A stretch of DNA of 64,000 bases. Source: Azomonas tarimensis (GTDB lineage Bacteria > Pseudomonadota > Gammaproteobacteria > Pseudomonadales > Pseudomonadaceae). Below are positions 17,517 to 26,324 of this stretch, piece after piece (positions within the stretch are counted from its first letter, which is position 1; every line of letters starts with the position of its first letter). The translations under genes were made by a program, and so were the position numbers. Below the pieces are notes generated by a model, which saw only the letters and a list, made by a program, of their open reading frames with translations, was not told where the DNA came from and ran no database searches. The stretch is taken from assembly GCF_042648805.1 (NCBI RefSeq), contig NZ_JBHRXZ010000015.1, positions 9,738 through 73,737 on the forward strand, given 5' to 3'.

Positions 17517-20285
17517 GTGCGCCGGCTCTGGACCGCCATCGGAACACTCTTCTGCCTGTGCTTGATGGCACCGGCACCCCTGTGGGCGCAGAACGGCGAC
17601 GGTGAAGCCAGCTCGCAGAATTGGCACCTGCTGGTCGATCAGTCCGCCCAGCTGACTTTGGAAGAGGTGATCGCCCAGCGCAGCCTGTTCCAGCGCCTGG
17701 AACAGCCGGCGTACTCCTCTCTAGGGCCTGACAAGGCGGTCTGGTTACAGGTCCGCATTCCCCCGCAGACCGAGCCCCGCTGGTTGTGGCTCACCGCACC
17801 TCGCCTCGACTATCTCGACTTCTACCTGTTGCGCGACGGCGCGCTTGAGCGCCAGCTCGAAAGTGGCGAACAGCGGCCACGAGCGGCACGTATCCTGGCT
17901 GCTCGCCCCTACCTCTTCAGTCTGCCCAGCGACGGTCATCCACGGGAAGCCTACCTTCGGCTGGAGTCCGACCACCCGCTGCTGGCGCACTTCCAACTGA
18001 TCGACGAAAGCGGTCTGATGAGCCTGGAAAACACCGCCTACCTGTATGGTGCCCTCCTCGGGGTACTGGCACTGCTGGCACTGCACAACCTGCTGCGTTA
18101 CGCCACTGTCCCACGGCGTAACTACCTCTGGCTGAGCCTGCTGCAGCTTGCGTTGATGATCTGCGCATCAGCCAACCTCGGGGTACTGGCAGCCTGGGTG
18201 CCCGACCTGGCGCAACGCCAGTCGATGATCGCCGACCTTTCGGCGCTGCTGGCCGGCATGCTGCTGCTGGTGTATACCCGCGATTTCCTCCATGACCAGC
18301 GTCGGCGCTGGAGCAGTATCCTGCTCGCCTGCGGCGTCGGCCTGCTGGCGATCCAGGGACTGGCGATCCTGCTTGGCCAGGGTCACCTGCAAAGCCTGAT
18401 CACCTATTCGCTGATCAGCCTGGGCGCGTTGATCGCCGCCGGCATCTGCCTCTTCCACTGGCGGCGGGGTTACCGCCCGGCGAGGCTTGCCGCCGCCGGC
18501 ATGCTGGCGCTGGCATTGGGCCTCGGCGGCTTTGCGCTGATACTCGCCGGGGTGGGTCTGACCAATTCGAGCGTATTGCTCAGCCTGGCGTTCTGGAGCG
18601 CCCCGCTGAGCGGCCTGCTGCAGAACTTCGCACTGATCGAGCGGCAGCATCGCATCCAGTCGGCGCGGCTGGACCGCTTCACTGCCGAGGCGGTGAACTC
18701 CGCCGAAACCCGGACTCGCTCGGACTTCCTCGGGCGCATCAGTCACGAGATTCGCGCACCGCTCAATGGCGTGCTGGGCATGACCGAACTGCTGATCGGC
18801 ACCTCCTTGTCGGCCAAGCAGCGCGACTATGTGCGCACCATCCACAGTTCGGGTAATGAGCTGCTTAACCTGATCAACGAGCTTCTCGACATTCCCAAGC
18901 TGCAGGCTGGCGACATCGAGCTGGAGCAAGTGCAATTCGACCTGCATGCGCTGATCGCCGACTGCCTCGATATCTGCCGCGCCCGCGCCGAACAGCAAGG
19001 CGTGGAGCTGATCAGCCTGATTCAGCCGCAGGTGCCGCATATCATCGCCGGTGACCCCGCCCGCCTGCGTCAGATTGTGCTCAGCCTGCTGGATAACGCC
19101 CTCCGCCAGACCGAGGCCGGTGAAGTCCTGCTCAGGGTGACTCGCCACGACAGCGCGCCGCGCATGCGCATCACCGTGCAGGACAGCGGTCGCCCGCTCG
19201 ACGAAGCCGAACGCGACGCCCTGCTGGGCGCAGCCCTGGATAACAGCGACTTTCTCGACGCCACCTCCCGCGGGGCGCGAATCGGCCTGCTCATTGCGCG
19301 CCAGCTCACCAGTCTGATGCACGGCACCCTCGGTGCCAGCAGCGACGTCAGCCAGGGCAATACCCTGTGGATCGAACTGCCGCTGCCGATAAAGTCGCCG
19401 GTGGAAGATGAGGAGCGAGCCTTGCCGCTGCGCGGTGTGCGCATGCTCATCGTCGATGACAATGAAACCTGCCGCAAAGTGCTCGCGCAGCAAGGCATGA
19501 GCTGGGGCATGGAGGTACACGCAGTCACCTCGGGCAAGGAGGCGCTGGCGCAGCTGCGTACCAAGGCGCTGCTCGACGAGTACTACGACATCGTCCTGCT
19601 GGATCAGGAGATGCCGGGCATGAGCGGCCTGCAACTGGCCATGCGGATCAAGGAAGACCTGAACCTCAAGCACGACCTGTTGCTGATCATGCTGACCGGC
19701 ATCAGCCATGCGCCAAGCAAGGTGGCGGCGCGCAACGCCGGTATACGCTGCATCCTGGCCAAGCCCGTGGCCGGCTACACCCTCAAGACCACCCTGGCTG
19801 ACGAACTCGCCAGACGCCCGGGCCGCCGTCACGAAGGCCCTCCCGTGATCGCTCGCCGGGCCGAGCCGGCGGGCGAGGAGCTTCCGGACGGCTTTCGCAT
19901 TCTGGTGGCCGAGGATGACTCAACCTCCACCAAGGTGATGCGCGGGATGCTGACCAAGCTGGGCTTGCAGCCAGACATGGTGAGCAACGGCGAGGAAGCG
20001 CTTCAGGCGATCAAGGCCAGGCCTTACGACCTGGTCTTGATGGACTGCGAAATGCCCTTGCTGGATGGCTACAGCGCGACCCGGCGCCTGCGCGAATGGG
20101 AATCCATCCAGGGCCGCCCGCGCACGCCAGTGGTCGCGCTCACCGCCCACGTGTTCAGCGAGCACCGCGAGCGCGCCCGCAACGCCGGCATGGACGGCCA
20201 CATGTCCAAACCGGTGGAGCTTTCCGAGCTGCGCGAGCTGGTCCGTTACTGGGGCGAAGCCCGAGCCTCGACGAGGGCTGAATGA
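17517..20285 (+). CDS. retS: Hybrid sensor kinase RetS
   Basis: Controls the switch between acute and chronic lifestyles in pseudomonads by antagonising GacS (known for P. aeruginosa). It has 922 residues: signal peptide to about 24, periplasmic 7TMR-DISM extracellular domain (about 35-165), seven membrane helices (about 175-375), HisKA with SHEIRAPLNG and His410, an HATPase-like domain, and two receiver domains with Asp696 (VLLDQEMPG) and Asp843 (VLMDCEMP). The order and spacing match P. aeruginosa RetS. The start is GTG at 17517 with GAAGGGA before it. The last 40 bases overlap the convergent P450 gene. Confidence 0.93.
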   Translation: MRRLWTAIGTLFCLCLMAPAPLWAQNGDGEASSQNWHLLVDQSAQLTLEEVIAQRSLFQRLEQPAYSSLGPDKAVWLQVRIPPQTEPRWLWLTAPRLDYLDFYLLRDGALERQLESGEQRPRAARILAARPYLFSLPSDGHPREAYLRLESDHPLLAHFQLIDESGLMSLENTAYLYGALLGVLALLALHNLLRYATVPRRNYLWLSLLQLALMICASANLGVLAAWVPDLAQRQSMIADLSALLAGMLLLVYTRDFLHDQRRRWSSILLACGVGLLAIQGLAILLGQGHLQSLITYSLISLGALIAAGICLFHWRRGYRPARLAAAGMLALALGLGGFALILAGVGLTNSSVLLSLAFWSAPLSGLLQNFALIERQHRIQSARLDRFTAEAVNSAETRTRSDFLGRISHEIRAPLNGVLGMTELLIGTSLSAKQRDYVRTIHSSGNELLNLINELLDIPKLQAGDIELEQVQFDLHALIADCLDICRARAEQQGVELISLIQPQVPHIIAGDPARLRQIVLSLLDNALRQTEAGEVLLRVTRHDSAPRMRITVQDSGRPLDEAERDALLGAALDNSDFLDATSRGARIGLLIARQLTSLMHGTLGASSDVSQGNTLWIELPLPIKSPVEDEERALPLRGVRMLIVDDNETCRKVLAQQGMSWGMEVHAVTSGKEALAQLRTKALLDEYYDIVLLDQEMPGMSGLQLAMRIKEDLNLKHDLLLIMLTGISHAPSKVAARNAGIRCILAKPVAGYTLKTTLADELARRPGRRHEGPPVIARRAEPAGEELPDGFRILVAEDDSTSTKVMRGMLTKLGLQPDMVSNGEEALQAIKARPYDLVLMDCEMPLLDGYSATRRLREWESIQGRPRTPVVALTAHVFSEHRERARNAGMDGHMSKPVELSELRELVRYWGEARASTRAE

Positions 20286-21520
20286 GGCCGCACGGCGCGG
20301 ATCAACATCCGGCTCTCCGGCAAAGCCGGCAAGCGTGACAGGTCGATATCCAGGTCCTGCTCGGGTACCTCGTAGCTCATCTCCCGGGTCAGCATGCGCA
20401 AGGCCTGCTTGATCAGCTCGATGCTCAGGCGCTCGCCGGGGCACCGGTGCCCGGTCGGTTCGCCCCCACCTTGGGTAAGGAAGCTGAAGGCATTCCCGGG
20501 CCATTCGAGAAACCGCTCGGGCTGAAAGGTTTCCGGTTCATTCCAGCTGCGTGGATCACGATTCGTCCCGTACAGGTCGAGCAGCACCCGGGTGCCTTCG
20601 GGGAACCGGTACCCGCGCCATTCGAAGTCCTTGCGTACCCGTGCTGCCATGAACGGGAAGAACGCGTGGATCCGCCGCACCTCTTGGGCGAAGGGCTCGA
20701 GCCAGACGTCATCGGCCGCCAGACGCTCGCGCCATTGTGGGTGCCTGTGCAGCTCCACGGCCGCAAACACGATAAAACGCGATACCGCCACCGTCGGGCG
20801 CAGCAGGTTGAGCAATTCGACCGCCGCCACCCGATCATCCAGCAGGCTGCCATCGAGCTCCGGATGCTGTGCGATGACGGCCAGGGGACTCCCTGAGTCC
20901 ACCACCAACCGACCATCACGCACCTGGCGGATCAATTCGCTGCCCCATGCCTCGGCCTGCTTGCGCGCCTTGCGCGCATGCAGGTGACGAGGTCCTATGC
21001 CGCCAGCCCCGTCGATCAATGCGGCCAGCTGAGAGCGCCGAGTTTCCACTTCATCCTCAGCCAGCGGTACGCCGGCCCATTGAAACACCGCACGGGTCAG
21101 AATGCCTTGCACCTCTTTCAACAGGACCACTTGATCTGCCTCGCCCCACAGCCCGATCGCCGCCCGCCAGATCGGTTCGGCGGTCCGCAGCACGGCCTCG
21201 TTCCCGGCCTCGTCGAGCATAGACAGGAACAACCGCTTGCGCTGGCGGTGCGCGGCATCGTCCAGCCCCTGTACGCCGCCCTTGCCGAGCAAGGTCTTGA
21301 GCATCAGGTTCGGCGCCGCCTTTTCGCGCTTGAAGCGCGATTCATCGTAGAACAGGCGAGCCGCCTCTTCGCCGTGCAGGCAGATGGTGTTCTGCATGAG
21401 CAGGCGCGCCTGGAATACGTCGCTGTGTAGCGCGGCGCAGCGACCGGCAATAAAGGTGTAGCCCTCGCGCAACACGGCTACGGAGCTTTCGATCCGAGGA
21501 TCGGTTGGAATCTCGGGCAT
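20246..21520 (-). CDS. CYP152-family P450 (fatty-acid peroxygenase type)
   Basis: A 424-residue P450 resembling CYP152 enzymes (Bacillus P450BSbeta, Sphingomonas P450SPalpha), which use hydrogen peroxide to oxidise fatty acids. Haem ligand Cys360 is in GHRCPGE; Arg241-Pro242 (LLRPTVAVS) matches the Arg that holds the substrate carboxylate and replaces the usual acid-alcohol pair. Gln84 (GGVQGLDD) sits where hydroxylases carry Gln and the decarboxylase OleT carries His, so alpha- or beta-hydroxylation is more likely than alkene formation. ATG 21520 follows GAGGACAAGCAG; longer in-frame starts give an unrelated tail. No redox-partner gene is adjacent, consistent with peroxide use. Confidence 0.85.
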   Translation of the reverse strand: MPEIPTDPRIESSVAVLREGYTFIAGRCAALHSDVFQARLLMQNTICLHGEEAARLFYDESRFKREKAAPNLMLKTLLGKGGVQGLDDAAHRQRKRLFLSMLDEAGNEAVLRTAEPIWRAAIGLWGEADQVVLLKEVQGILTRAVFQWAGVPLAEDEVETRRSQLAALIDGAGGIGPRHLHARKARKQAEAWGSELIRQVRDGRLVVDSGSPLAVIAQHPELDGSLLDDRVAAVELLNLLRPTVAVSRFIVFAAVELHRHPQWRERLAADDVWLEPFAQEVRRIHAFFPFMAARVRKDFEWRGYRFPEGTRVLLDLYGTNRDPRSWNEPETFQPERFLEWPGNAFSFLTQGGGEPTGHRCPGERLSIELIKQALRMLTREMSYEVPEQDLDIDLSRLPALPESRMLIRAVRPHSALVEARASPQ

Positions 21521-21697
21521 CTGCTTGTCCTCGCCATAGTCTCTGTTGCCAGTCGACATCGGCCTTCCCAGCGGGTGCCCGCCGATCCTGGCAGCCCGAT
21601 GGTTGACGCGTATCATCGTGCGACGAAAGTCTCTGGCGCCCTGCTCTCTCACAAGCGATCATGGCCCCCTTCGTTGTTGACCCCTCCCCTGGTTACC

Positions 21698-22414
21698 ATG
21701 GCAGACGCAAAGACCCACAAGCCCCGCCCGTTGATCGACATGGCGGTGAGCATTCTCATTCCTTCGCTGATTCTGATGAAACTCAGTGGCGAAGATCGCC
21801 TGGGCGCAGACGGCGCGCTGATACTGGCGCTGGCGTTCCCCCTGGGCTGGGGCGCGCTGGAGCTGGTGAAATACCGCAAGTTCAACTGGATCGCCCTGCT
21901 CGGTCTGATCAGCGTCCTGCTGACCGGCGGCATCGGTCTGTTGCAGCTGGACAACCAGTGGCTGGCGGTCAAGGAAGCCGCGGTTCCCGGCATCCTAGGC
22001 ATCGCCGTGCTGGTCTCGACCCGCACCCGCTACCCGCTGATCCGCACCCTGCTCTACAACCCGAAGGTGCTGCAGGTCGACAAGATCCATGAGCATCTGG
22101 AGCGCAACGGACAGGTCGCACAGTTCGAGGCACGCCTGCAGCGTGCCACCTACTGGCTGGCCGGGACCTTTTTCTTCTCGTCGTTCATGAACTACGTGCT
22201 GGCCAAGTGGATCGTCACCAGTCCTTCCGGTAGCGAGGCCTTCAACAACGAGTTGGGCCGCATGACCTTGCTGAGCTATCCGATGATCGCCATTCCCAGC
22301 ATGGTGATGATGATGGGCATCCTCTATTACCTGTGGCGGACCATCCACGGCCTGACCGGACTGGGCATGGAAGAGATCATGGCCACCACCGGCCAGGAAC
22401 AGAAAGGTCGCTGA
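21698..22414 (+). CDS. VC0807-family integral membrane protein
   Basis: A 238-residue protein with about six hydrophobic segments, starting MADAKTHKPRPLIDMAVSIL. It matches the VC0807-type family of unknown function, sometimes labelled as transporter-like. Charged loops (TRYPLIRTLLYNPKVL) separate the two membrane halves. The ATG at 21698 is chosen because upstream in-frame codons lie in the spacer shared with the divergent P450 promoter region. No Shine-Dalgarno is obvious. Confidence 0.7.
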   Translation: MADAKTHKPRPLIDMAVSILIPSLILMKLSGEDRLGADGALILALAFPLGWGALELVKYRKFNWIALLGLISVLLTGGIGLLQLDNQWLAVKEAAVPGILGIAVLVSTRTRYPLIRTLLYNPKVLQVDKIHEHLERNGQVAQFEARLQRATYWLAGTFFFSSFMNYVLAKWIVTSPSGSEAFNNELGRMTLLSYPMIAIPSMVMMMGILYYLWRTIHGLTGLGMEEIMATTGQEQKGR

Positions 22415-22501
22415 TCAGAACAGCAGCCTGAACAGCGCGATCAATATCAGGATGCAGGCGATCACCACGACGCCCCCGGGACCGACCAGCCATCTGAGCA
22501 T
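22415..22501 (-). CDS. Putative 28-residue membrane peptide
   Basis: A short frame reading MLRWLVGPGG then a 16-residue hydrophobic run (VVVIACILILIALFRL) and LLF. GGAG lies 6 bases before the ATG. It begins the base after the stop of the convergent VC0807-type gene, so both genes end together. A single-span small protein is plausible, but there is no homology evidence I can give. Confidence 0.4.
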   Translation of the reverse strand: MLRWLVGPGGVVVIACILILIALFRLLF

Positions 22502-22573
22502 CTTGCTTCTCCGCGACTTCCAGACAGCGGGTTGACCCCCGCAGAGCGGCGGCGTTCGCCATGGCGCAACGCC

Positions 22574-23473
22574 TCAGAGGCCCACCAGCAACATCCACAG
22601 CGGCAAACTCACCGCGGCCATCACGGTCGAGAGAAACACCGCCGAGCTCACCGGGCGCTCATCGCTCGCAGCCCGCACGAAGGCCAGTACATTGACCCCG
22701 CTGGGGCAAGCGGCGAGCAGCACCAATACCGTTCGCGCCTCGGTATTCAGGCCCGGCAGCAGACCGCTGAACCACCACACCAGCAAAGGCAACAGCGCCA
22801 GCTTTGCCAGGGTCAGGCCCAGCGCACTGGCATCGGGCCGCAAGCGATAGCGAGAAAGATTCATGCCCAGCACGATGAGGGCGCAGGGCAGCGCCCCCTG
22901 GGCCAACCAACCCGTCAGCCGCCAGAACGCTTCAGGCATGGGCAGGCCCGACAGGTTCAGCGCGGCCCCCAGCAACAAGCCGATGACCAGCGGATTGGCC
23001 AGATTTTTCAGCAGCTCGCGGGGCGACACCTTCTCACCCGTGCCGAGGGCGGCATAAAGGCTCTGCAGGGAAAACAGCAGCAGGCTGTGGAACAGCAGAA
23101 TGGCAAACACATACACCAGGCTGGCGCTGCCCAATAATGTGGTGACCAGCGGAATGCCCACCAGCACGTTGTTCGAATAAGCCGCGGTGAGGCCGAACGG
23201 CGAAGCCCGGCGCAGCCCACGGTGGGCCAGCAGGTTGACCGCAGCAAACACCAGCAGCACTGGCACGAAGTACGCCAGGAGAAGCACGGGGGACAGGCCC
23301 TGGCCCAAGTCGGCACGGGCCAGGCCGTCGAGCAGGACTGCCGGCATGAACAGCTTGAAGGTGATTGCCGCCAATCCTGTCGCGGCCTCGCTACTGAGCC
23401 AGCGTCGCCATCCAGACAGATAACCGATCACGATCAGCGCGAATACAGGCAGAATCGCCTTGAAAACCAACAT
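22574..23473 (-). CDS. AEC-family transporter (auxin-efflux-carrier type)
   Basis: A 299-residue membrane protein of about ten helices in two repeats, starting MLVFKAILPVFALIVIGYLSG. The central AYSNNVLVGIPLV stretch matches the N-rich core of the AEC/bile-acid transporter superfamily. Family members export or import organic anions such as malate or malonate; the substrate here cannot be told. GGGAGCGCCTG precedes the ATG. Confidence 0.8.
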   Translation of the reverse strand: MLVFKAILPVFALIVIGYLSGWRRWLSSEAATGLAAITFKLFMPAVLLDGLARADLGQGLSPVLLLAYFVPVLLVFAAVNLLAHRGLRRASPFGLTAAYSNNVLVGIPLVTTLLGSASLVYVFAILLFHSLLLFSLQSLYAALGTGEKVSPRELLKNLANPLVIGLLLGAALNLSGLPMPEAFWRLTGWLAQGALPCALIVLGMNLSRYRLRPDASALGLTLAKLALLPLLVWWFSGLLPGLNTEARTVLVLLAACPSGVNVLAFVRAASDERPVSSAVFLSTVMAAVSLPLWMLLVGL

Positions 23474-23524
23474 CAGGCGCTCCCGATCACGATATAAAAA
23501 GAACGCGAAGCATAACTGAAAGTT

Positions 23525-24433
23525 TCAAGCGCGGCGCTCGCATGTAGGCCGGTTGGATAGATCGCCGATCACCTCGGCGAGGTCGTCCCGCCAGTCGCGA
23601 GCGGTGATGCCGAAGGTTTCCTGGAAAAGGCTCGAGTCGAGCACCGACCAGGCCGGCCGACGCGCCGGGGTGGGGTATTGCGCCGTGGCGATGGGCTTGA
23701 CATCCGGCACCCTGGCCAGCAGGCCGGTCGCCGCTGCCTGCCGGAAGATTTCATTGGCAAAGCCGAACCAGCTGCAGGTTGGACTGCCGCTGTAGTGGTA
23801 GAGGCCCCAGCGAAGGTTGCCGCTGGCCGCATAGCGGCTGGCCAGCTCGAGCAAGACTTCGGCCAGCCCACCGGCGAAGGTCGGGCAACCAACCTGATCG
23901 TCCACTACGGACAGCACATCGCGCTCGGTCCCCAGGCGCAACATGGTCTTCACGAAGTTTCGCCCGTGGGCGCCGAACACCCAACTGGTACGCAGGATCA
24001 AAGCCTGTTCGAGCTCCTCCTGCAAAACCTGCTCACCCGCCAGTTTGCTCGAGCCATAGACTCCTGTCGGACTTGTCGGGTCGGATTCACGATAGGGTGT
24101 GGCCGAGTCTCCGGAAAAGACGTAATCGGTGGACATGTGCAGTACCGGCACGGCGTGCTCCCGCGCCGCCCGAGCCAGATAGCGGACCCCGTCACGGTTC
24201 ACCGCATAGACGATCTCCGGCCTGGATTCGGCCGCATCGACCTGGGTAAACGCGGCGGCGTTGACGATGAGCTCGGGCCGCAGCTGACGAACCGCCTGGG
24301 ACACTCCTGACTCGTCGGTGATGTCGAGCTCCGCGTGGCTCAGGCCGGTCACCTGAAGGCCACGCAACGTGCCACGACGGATCAACTCGTGCCCGACCTG
24401 CCCGCTCGCACCACATACAAGGATTCGCATCAT
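23525..24433 (-). CDS. RmlD-like dTDP-4-dehydrorhamnose reductase family protein
   Basis: A 302-residue extended short-chain dehydrogenase: NAD(P) loop GASGQVGHE, catalytic Ser-Thr-Asp region HMSTDYVFSG, and YGSSK with the active Tyr and Lys. RmlD reduces dTDP-4-keto-rhamnose in dTDP-rhamnose synthesis. No rmlA, rmlB or rmlC lies nearby, so this may be a solitary paralogue with another sugar-nucleotide substrate. The start at 24433 follows GAGG by 6 bases. The 285 bases beyond it, to osmE, contain no gene I can support. Confidence 0.75.
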   Translation of the reverse strand: MMRILVCGASGQVGHELIRRGTLRGLQVTGLSHAELDITDESGVSQAVRQLRPELIVNAAAFTQVDAAESRPEIVYAVNRDGVRYLARAAREHAVPVLHMSTDYVFSGDSATPYRESDPTSPTGVYGSSKLAGEQVLQEELEQALILRTSWVFGAHGRNFVKTMLRLGTERDVLSVVDDQVGCPTFAGGLAEVLLELASRYAASGNLRWGLYHYSGSPTCSWFGFANEIFRQAAATGLLARVPDVKPIATAQYPTPARRPAWSVLDSSLFQETFGITARDWRDDLAEVIGDLSNRPTCERRA

Positions 24434-24718
24434 CTAGCGCCTCGGGAAGCAACCTGGGCCCATCCGGCCCGCACCATATGACCATTTTTTTCGGCCATTC
24501 TTCGACTCCCGCCACGAATACCTCTGCTGGCGAGCTTCAGCCCTGGTCAGCCGGAATGAGAGTGCCGGCGGCGCGCAAAGTTTAACCGCCCGAGAAAAGG
24601 TGCGCCGTGGCGAAATTACTGCGGCCGCAGCCACAACCGCCGCGCCGCCGTGATGAAACTCATCGGCCTCGGAAGCGGACCAATCAAGGGAGACGCCTAG
24701 GACTCGAGGAACCAGAAA

Positions 24719-25057
24719 ATGAGCAAGCCACTCCTGTTGGTCGCAACCGTTGCCAGTCTGAGCATCCTGGCAGGCTGCGCCACCCACACCCAGAACCCAC
24801 TCGACCGTTACACATACCGCGGTGAGCCGCTGGTCAAGCAGGTCGAGACCGGAATGACCCGCGATCGGGTACTCGCCCTTGGCGGTGAGCCCTCCAGCAC
24901 TGTCGACCGCCGGGCACGCCCAGGCACCTGCAACAATTATGTCCTGTACCGCGAGGGCAAGGAACAACCCTATTACGTTAGCTTCGACGGCGCCGGCCGG
25001 GTGGATGGCAAGGGCTTTCTGACCTGCCGCCAGTTGGAAGAAAACCAGCGCAACTGA
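24719..25057 (+). CDS. osmE: Osmotically inducible lipoprotein OsmE
   Basis: A 112-residue SmpA/OmlA-fold lipoprotein with signal peptide and lipobox LAGC at about residues 17-20, then QVETGMTRDRVLALGGEPS, the hallmark of the fold. Two cysteines (TCNNYV, LTCRQ) may form a disulfide. It is likely induced by osmotic or envelope stress as in other bacteria; I see no clear sigma-E-type promoter. GAGGAACC precedes the ATG. Confidence 0.85.
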   Translation: MSKPLLLVATVASLSILAGCATHTQNPLDRYTYRGEPLVKQVETGMTRDRVLALGGEPSSTVDRRARPGTCNNYVLYREGKEQPYYVSFDGAGRVDGKGFLTCRQLEENQRN

Positions 25058-25092
25058 CCTTCATAACCCCCGACAGAGACGGGAGGCCGACC

Positions 25093-25479
25093 ATGCCCAG
25101 GGGCGACAAGAGCAAGTACACCGACAAGCAGCAGCGAAAGGCCGAGCACATCGAGGAAAGCTATGAAAAGCGCGGTGTGCCGGCAGACGAAGCGGAAGCG
25201 CGCGCCTGGGCAACGGTCAACAAGCAGTCCGGCGGCGGTGAGCGCAAGGGCGGTTCCGGCCAGGACAAAAGCGCCACCGCCAAGCGCGCCGACCGTAAGG
25301 ATTCTGCGCACCGCGCGGCACAGGCGCGCCAGGGAGAATCACCCAACCGAGGGAACAGCTCCGGCAACACATCGCTGGCAAAGATGACAGTCCGGGAACT
25401 TCAGGAAAAAGCTCGGGAGCGTGACATCCCGGGTCGCTCGAAAATGCGCAAGGATGAACTCATCGAGGCCCTTAGCTGA
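25093..25479 (+). CDS. Small basic protein with C-terminal Rho_N domain
   Basis: A 128-residue hydrophilic protein. The N-terminus (KYTDKQQRKAEHIEESYEKR) matches small proteins often annotated as plasmid-stabilisation related. A Gly/Lys/Ser-rich linker follows, then a SAP-like Rho N-terminal domain (MTVRELQEKARERDIPGRSK, ending ELIEALS) that may bind nucleic acid. GGGAGG precedes the ATG. The role is unknown; its position in a run of stress genes suggests a stress protein. Confidence 0.7.
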   Translation: MPRGDKSKYTDKQQRKAEHIEESYEKRGVPADEAEARAWATVNKQSGGGERKGGSGQDKSATAKRADRKDSAHRAAQARQGESPNRGNSSGNTSLAKMTVRELQEKARERDIPGRSKMRKDELIEALS

Positions 25480-25486
25480 GGTAGCC

Positions 25487-25606
25487 ATGCATCCAGAGAA
25501 CGAACCTGAAGAAGCCCCGCTTCTGGAGGAAAACCCCAAGCGTGAGGAGCCCGACGAGGCGCCTGCGGTCGACGAGCCAGAGCCGCTTCCAGCCACGCCG
25601 AAGTAG
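25487..25606 (+). CDS. Small acidic Pro/Glu-rich protein
   Basis: A 39-residue frame starting MHPENEPEEAPLLEENP, with about a third of residues Glu or Asp and many prolines; it is almost surely disordered. GAGGT lies 5 bases before the ATG and the gene starts 7 bases after the preceding stop, so it looks translated with its neighbour. Function unknown. Confidence 0.5.
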   Translation: MHPENEPEEAPLLEENPKREEPDEAPAVDEPEPLPATPK

Positions 25607-25694
25607 AAAACTTTTGCCGGTGCCGGGAATCACAACTGAGGTCCGCTTTTCAACCACGGCCGGCCGGCCGGTGCCAGCCGAAAAGGAGATTTCA

Positions 25695-26228
25695 ATGACC
25701 TTTGTACAACTGAGCGACAAGCAAACCTTGCGCGATCGTGCTCGCCAGCATGTCGAGAATGGCGCGGTCACCGAGAGCTATTCGGCCGATCGGGAAGTCG
25801 TGATCAACCTGCTGAACGAAGCACTGGCGACCGAACTCGTATGCTGGTTGCGCTACAAACGCCATTACTACATGGCTTCGGGGGTCAAGGCCAGTCTAGC
25901 GGCCGATGAGTTTCTCGAGCATGCCAATGAAGAGCAGGAGCATGCCGATCGCCTCGCCGAGCGCATCGTCCAGCTTGGCGGCGAACCGGATTTCAACCCG
26001 GACACCCTGGTCGAGCGTTCCCATGCGCAATACGCCGAGGGTAATGGTCTGCGCGACATGATCTTCGAGAACCTGGTCTCCGAGCGCATCGCAATCGACA
26101 GCTACCGCGAGATCGTCCAGTTCATCGGCGACAAGGACCCTACCACTCGACGCATCTTCGAAGACATCCTTGCTCAGGAAGAAGAGCACGCCGACGACAT
26201 GGCTGGACTGCTCGACGGTCTCAACTAG
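25695..26228 (+). CDS. Ferritin-like diiron protein (bacterioferritin/Dps type)
   Basis: A 177-residue four-helix ferritin-like protein. The diiron ligands are recognisable as ALATELVC, NEEQEHAD, VSERIAID and AQEEEHAD (Glu, ExxH, Glu, ExxH). This suggests iron storage or oxidation; unlike typical bacterioferritin I cannot place a haem-binding Met. The ATG at 25695 follows a strong AAGGAGA by 5 bases; an upstream in-frame start at 25542 would overlap the previous small gene. A bidirectional terminator follows. Confidence 0.8.
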   Translation: MTFVQLSDKQTLRDRARQHVENGAVTESYSADREVVINLLNEALATELVCWLRYKRHYYMASGVKASLAADEFLEHANEEQEHADRLAERIVQLGGEPDFNPDTLVERSHAQYAEGNGLRDMIFENLVSERIAIDSYREIVQFIGDKDPTTRRIFEDILAQEEEHADDMAGLLDGLN

Positions 26229-26253
26229 TTTCGCGGCGCATCCCCCAGTCATG

Positions 26254-26280
26254 AAAAACCCCGCTTGTCGCGGGGTTTTT
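26254..26280. terminator. Bidirectional terminator between the ferritin-like gene and lpxC
   Basis: CCCCGC/GCGGGG stem around TTGTC (26259-26275), flanked by AAAAA on the left and TTTTT on the right, so it can stop both converging transcripts. Confidence 0.9.
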
Positions 26281-26324
26281 CATGACGCAGCTTGCAGCCG
26301 GTTACGAGCCTGGCTGCACCGGCA

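Noticed and set aside
24434..24967. Minus-strand frame of 177 codons upstream of the RmlD-like gene
   Set aside because: It crosses the osmE start region on the opposite strand, shows no domain, and its upstream signals are poor.
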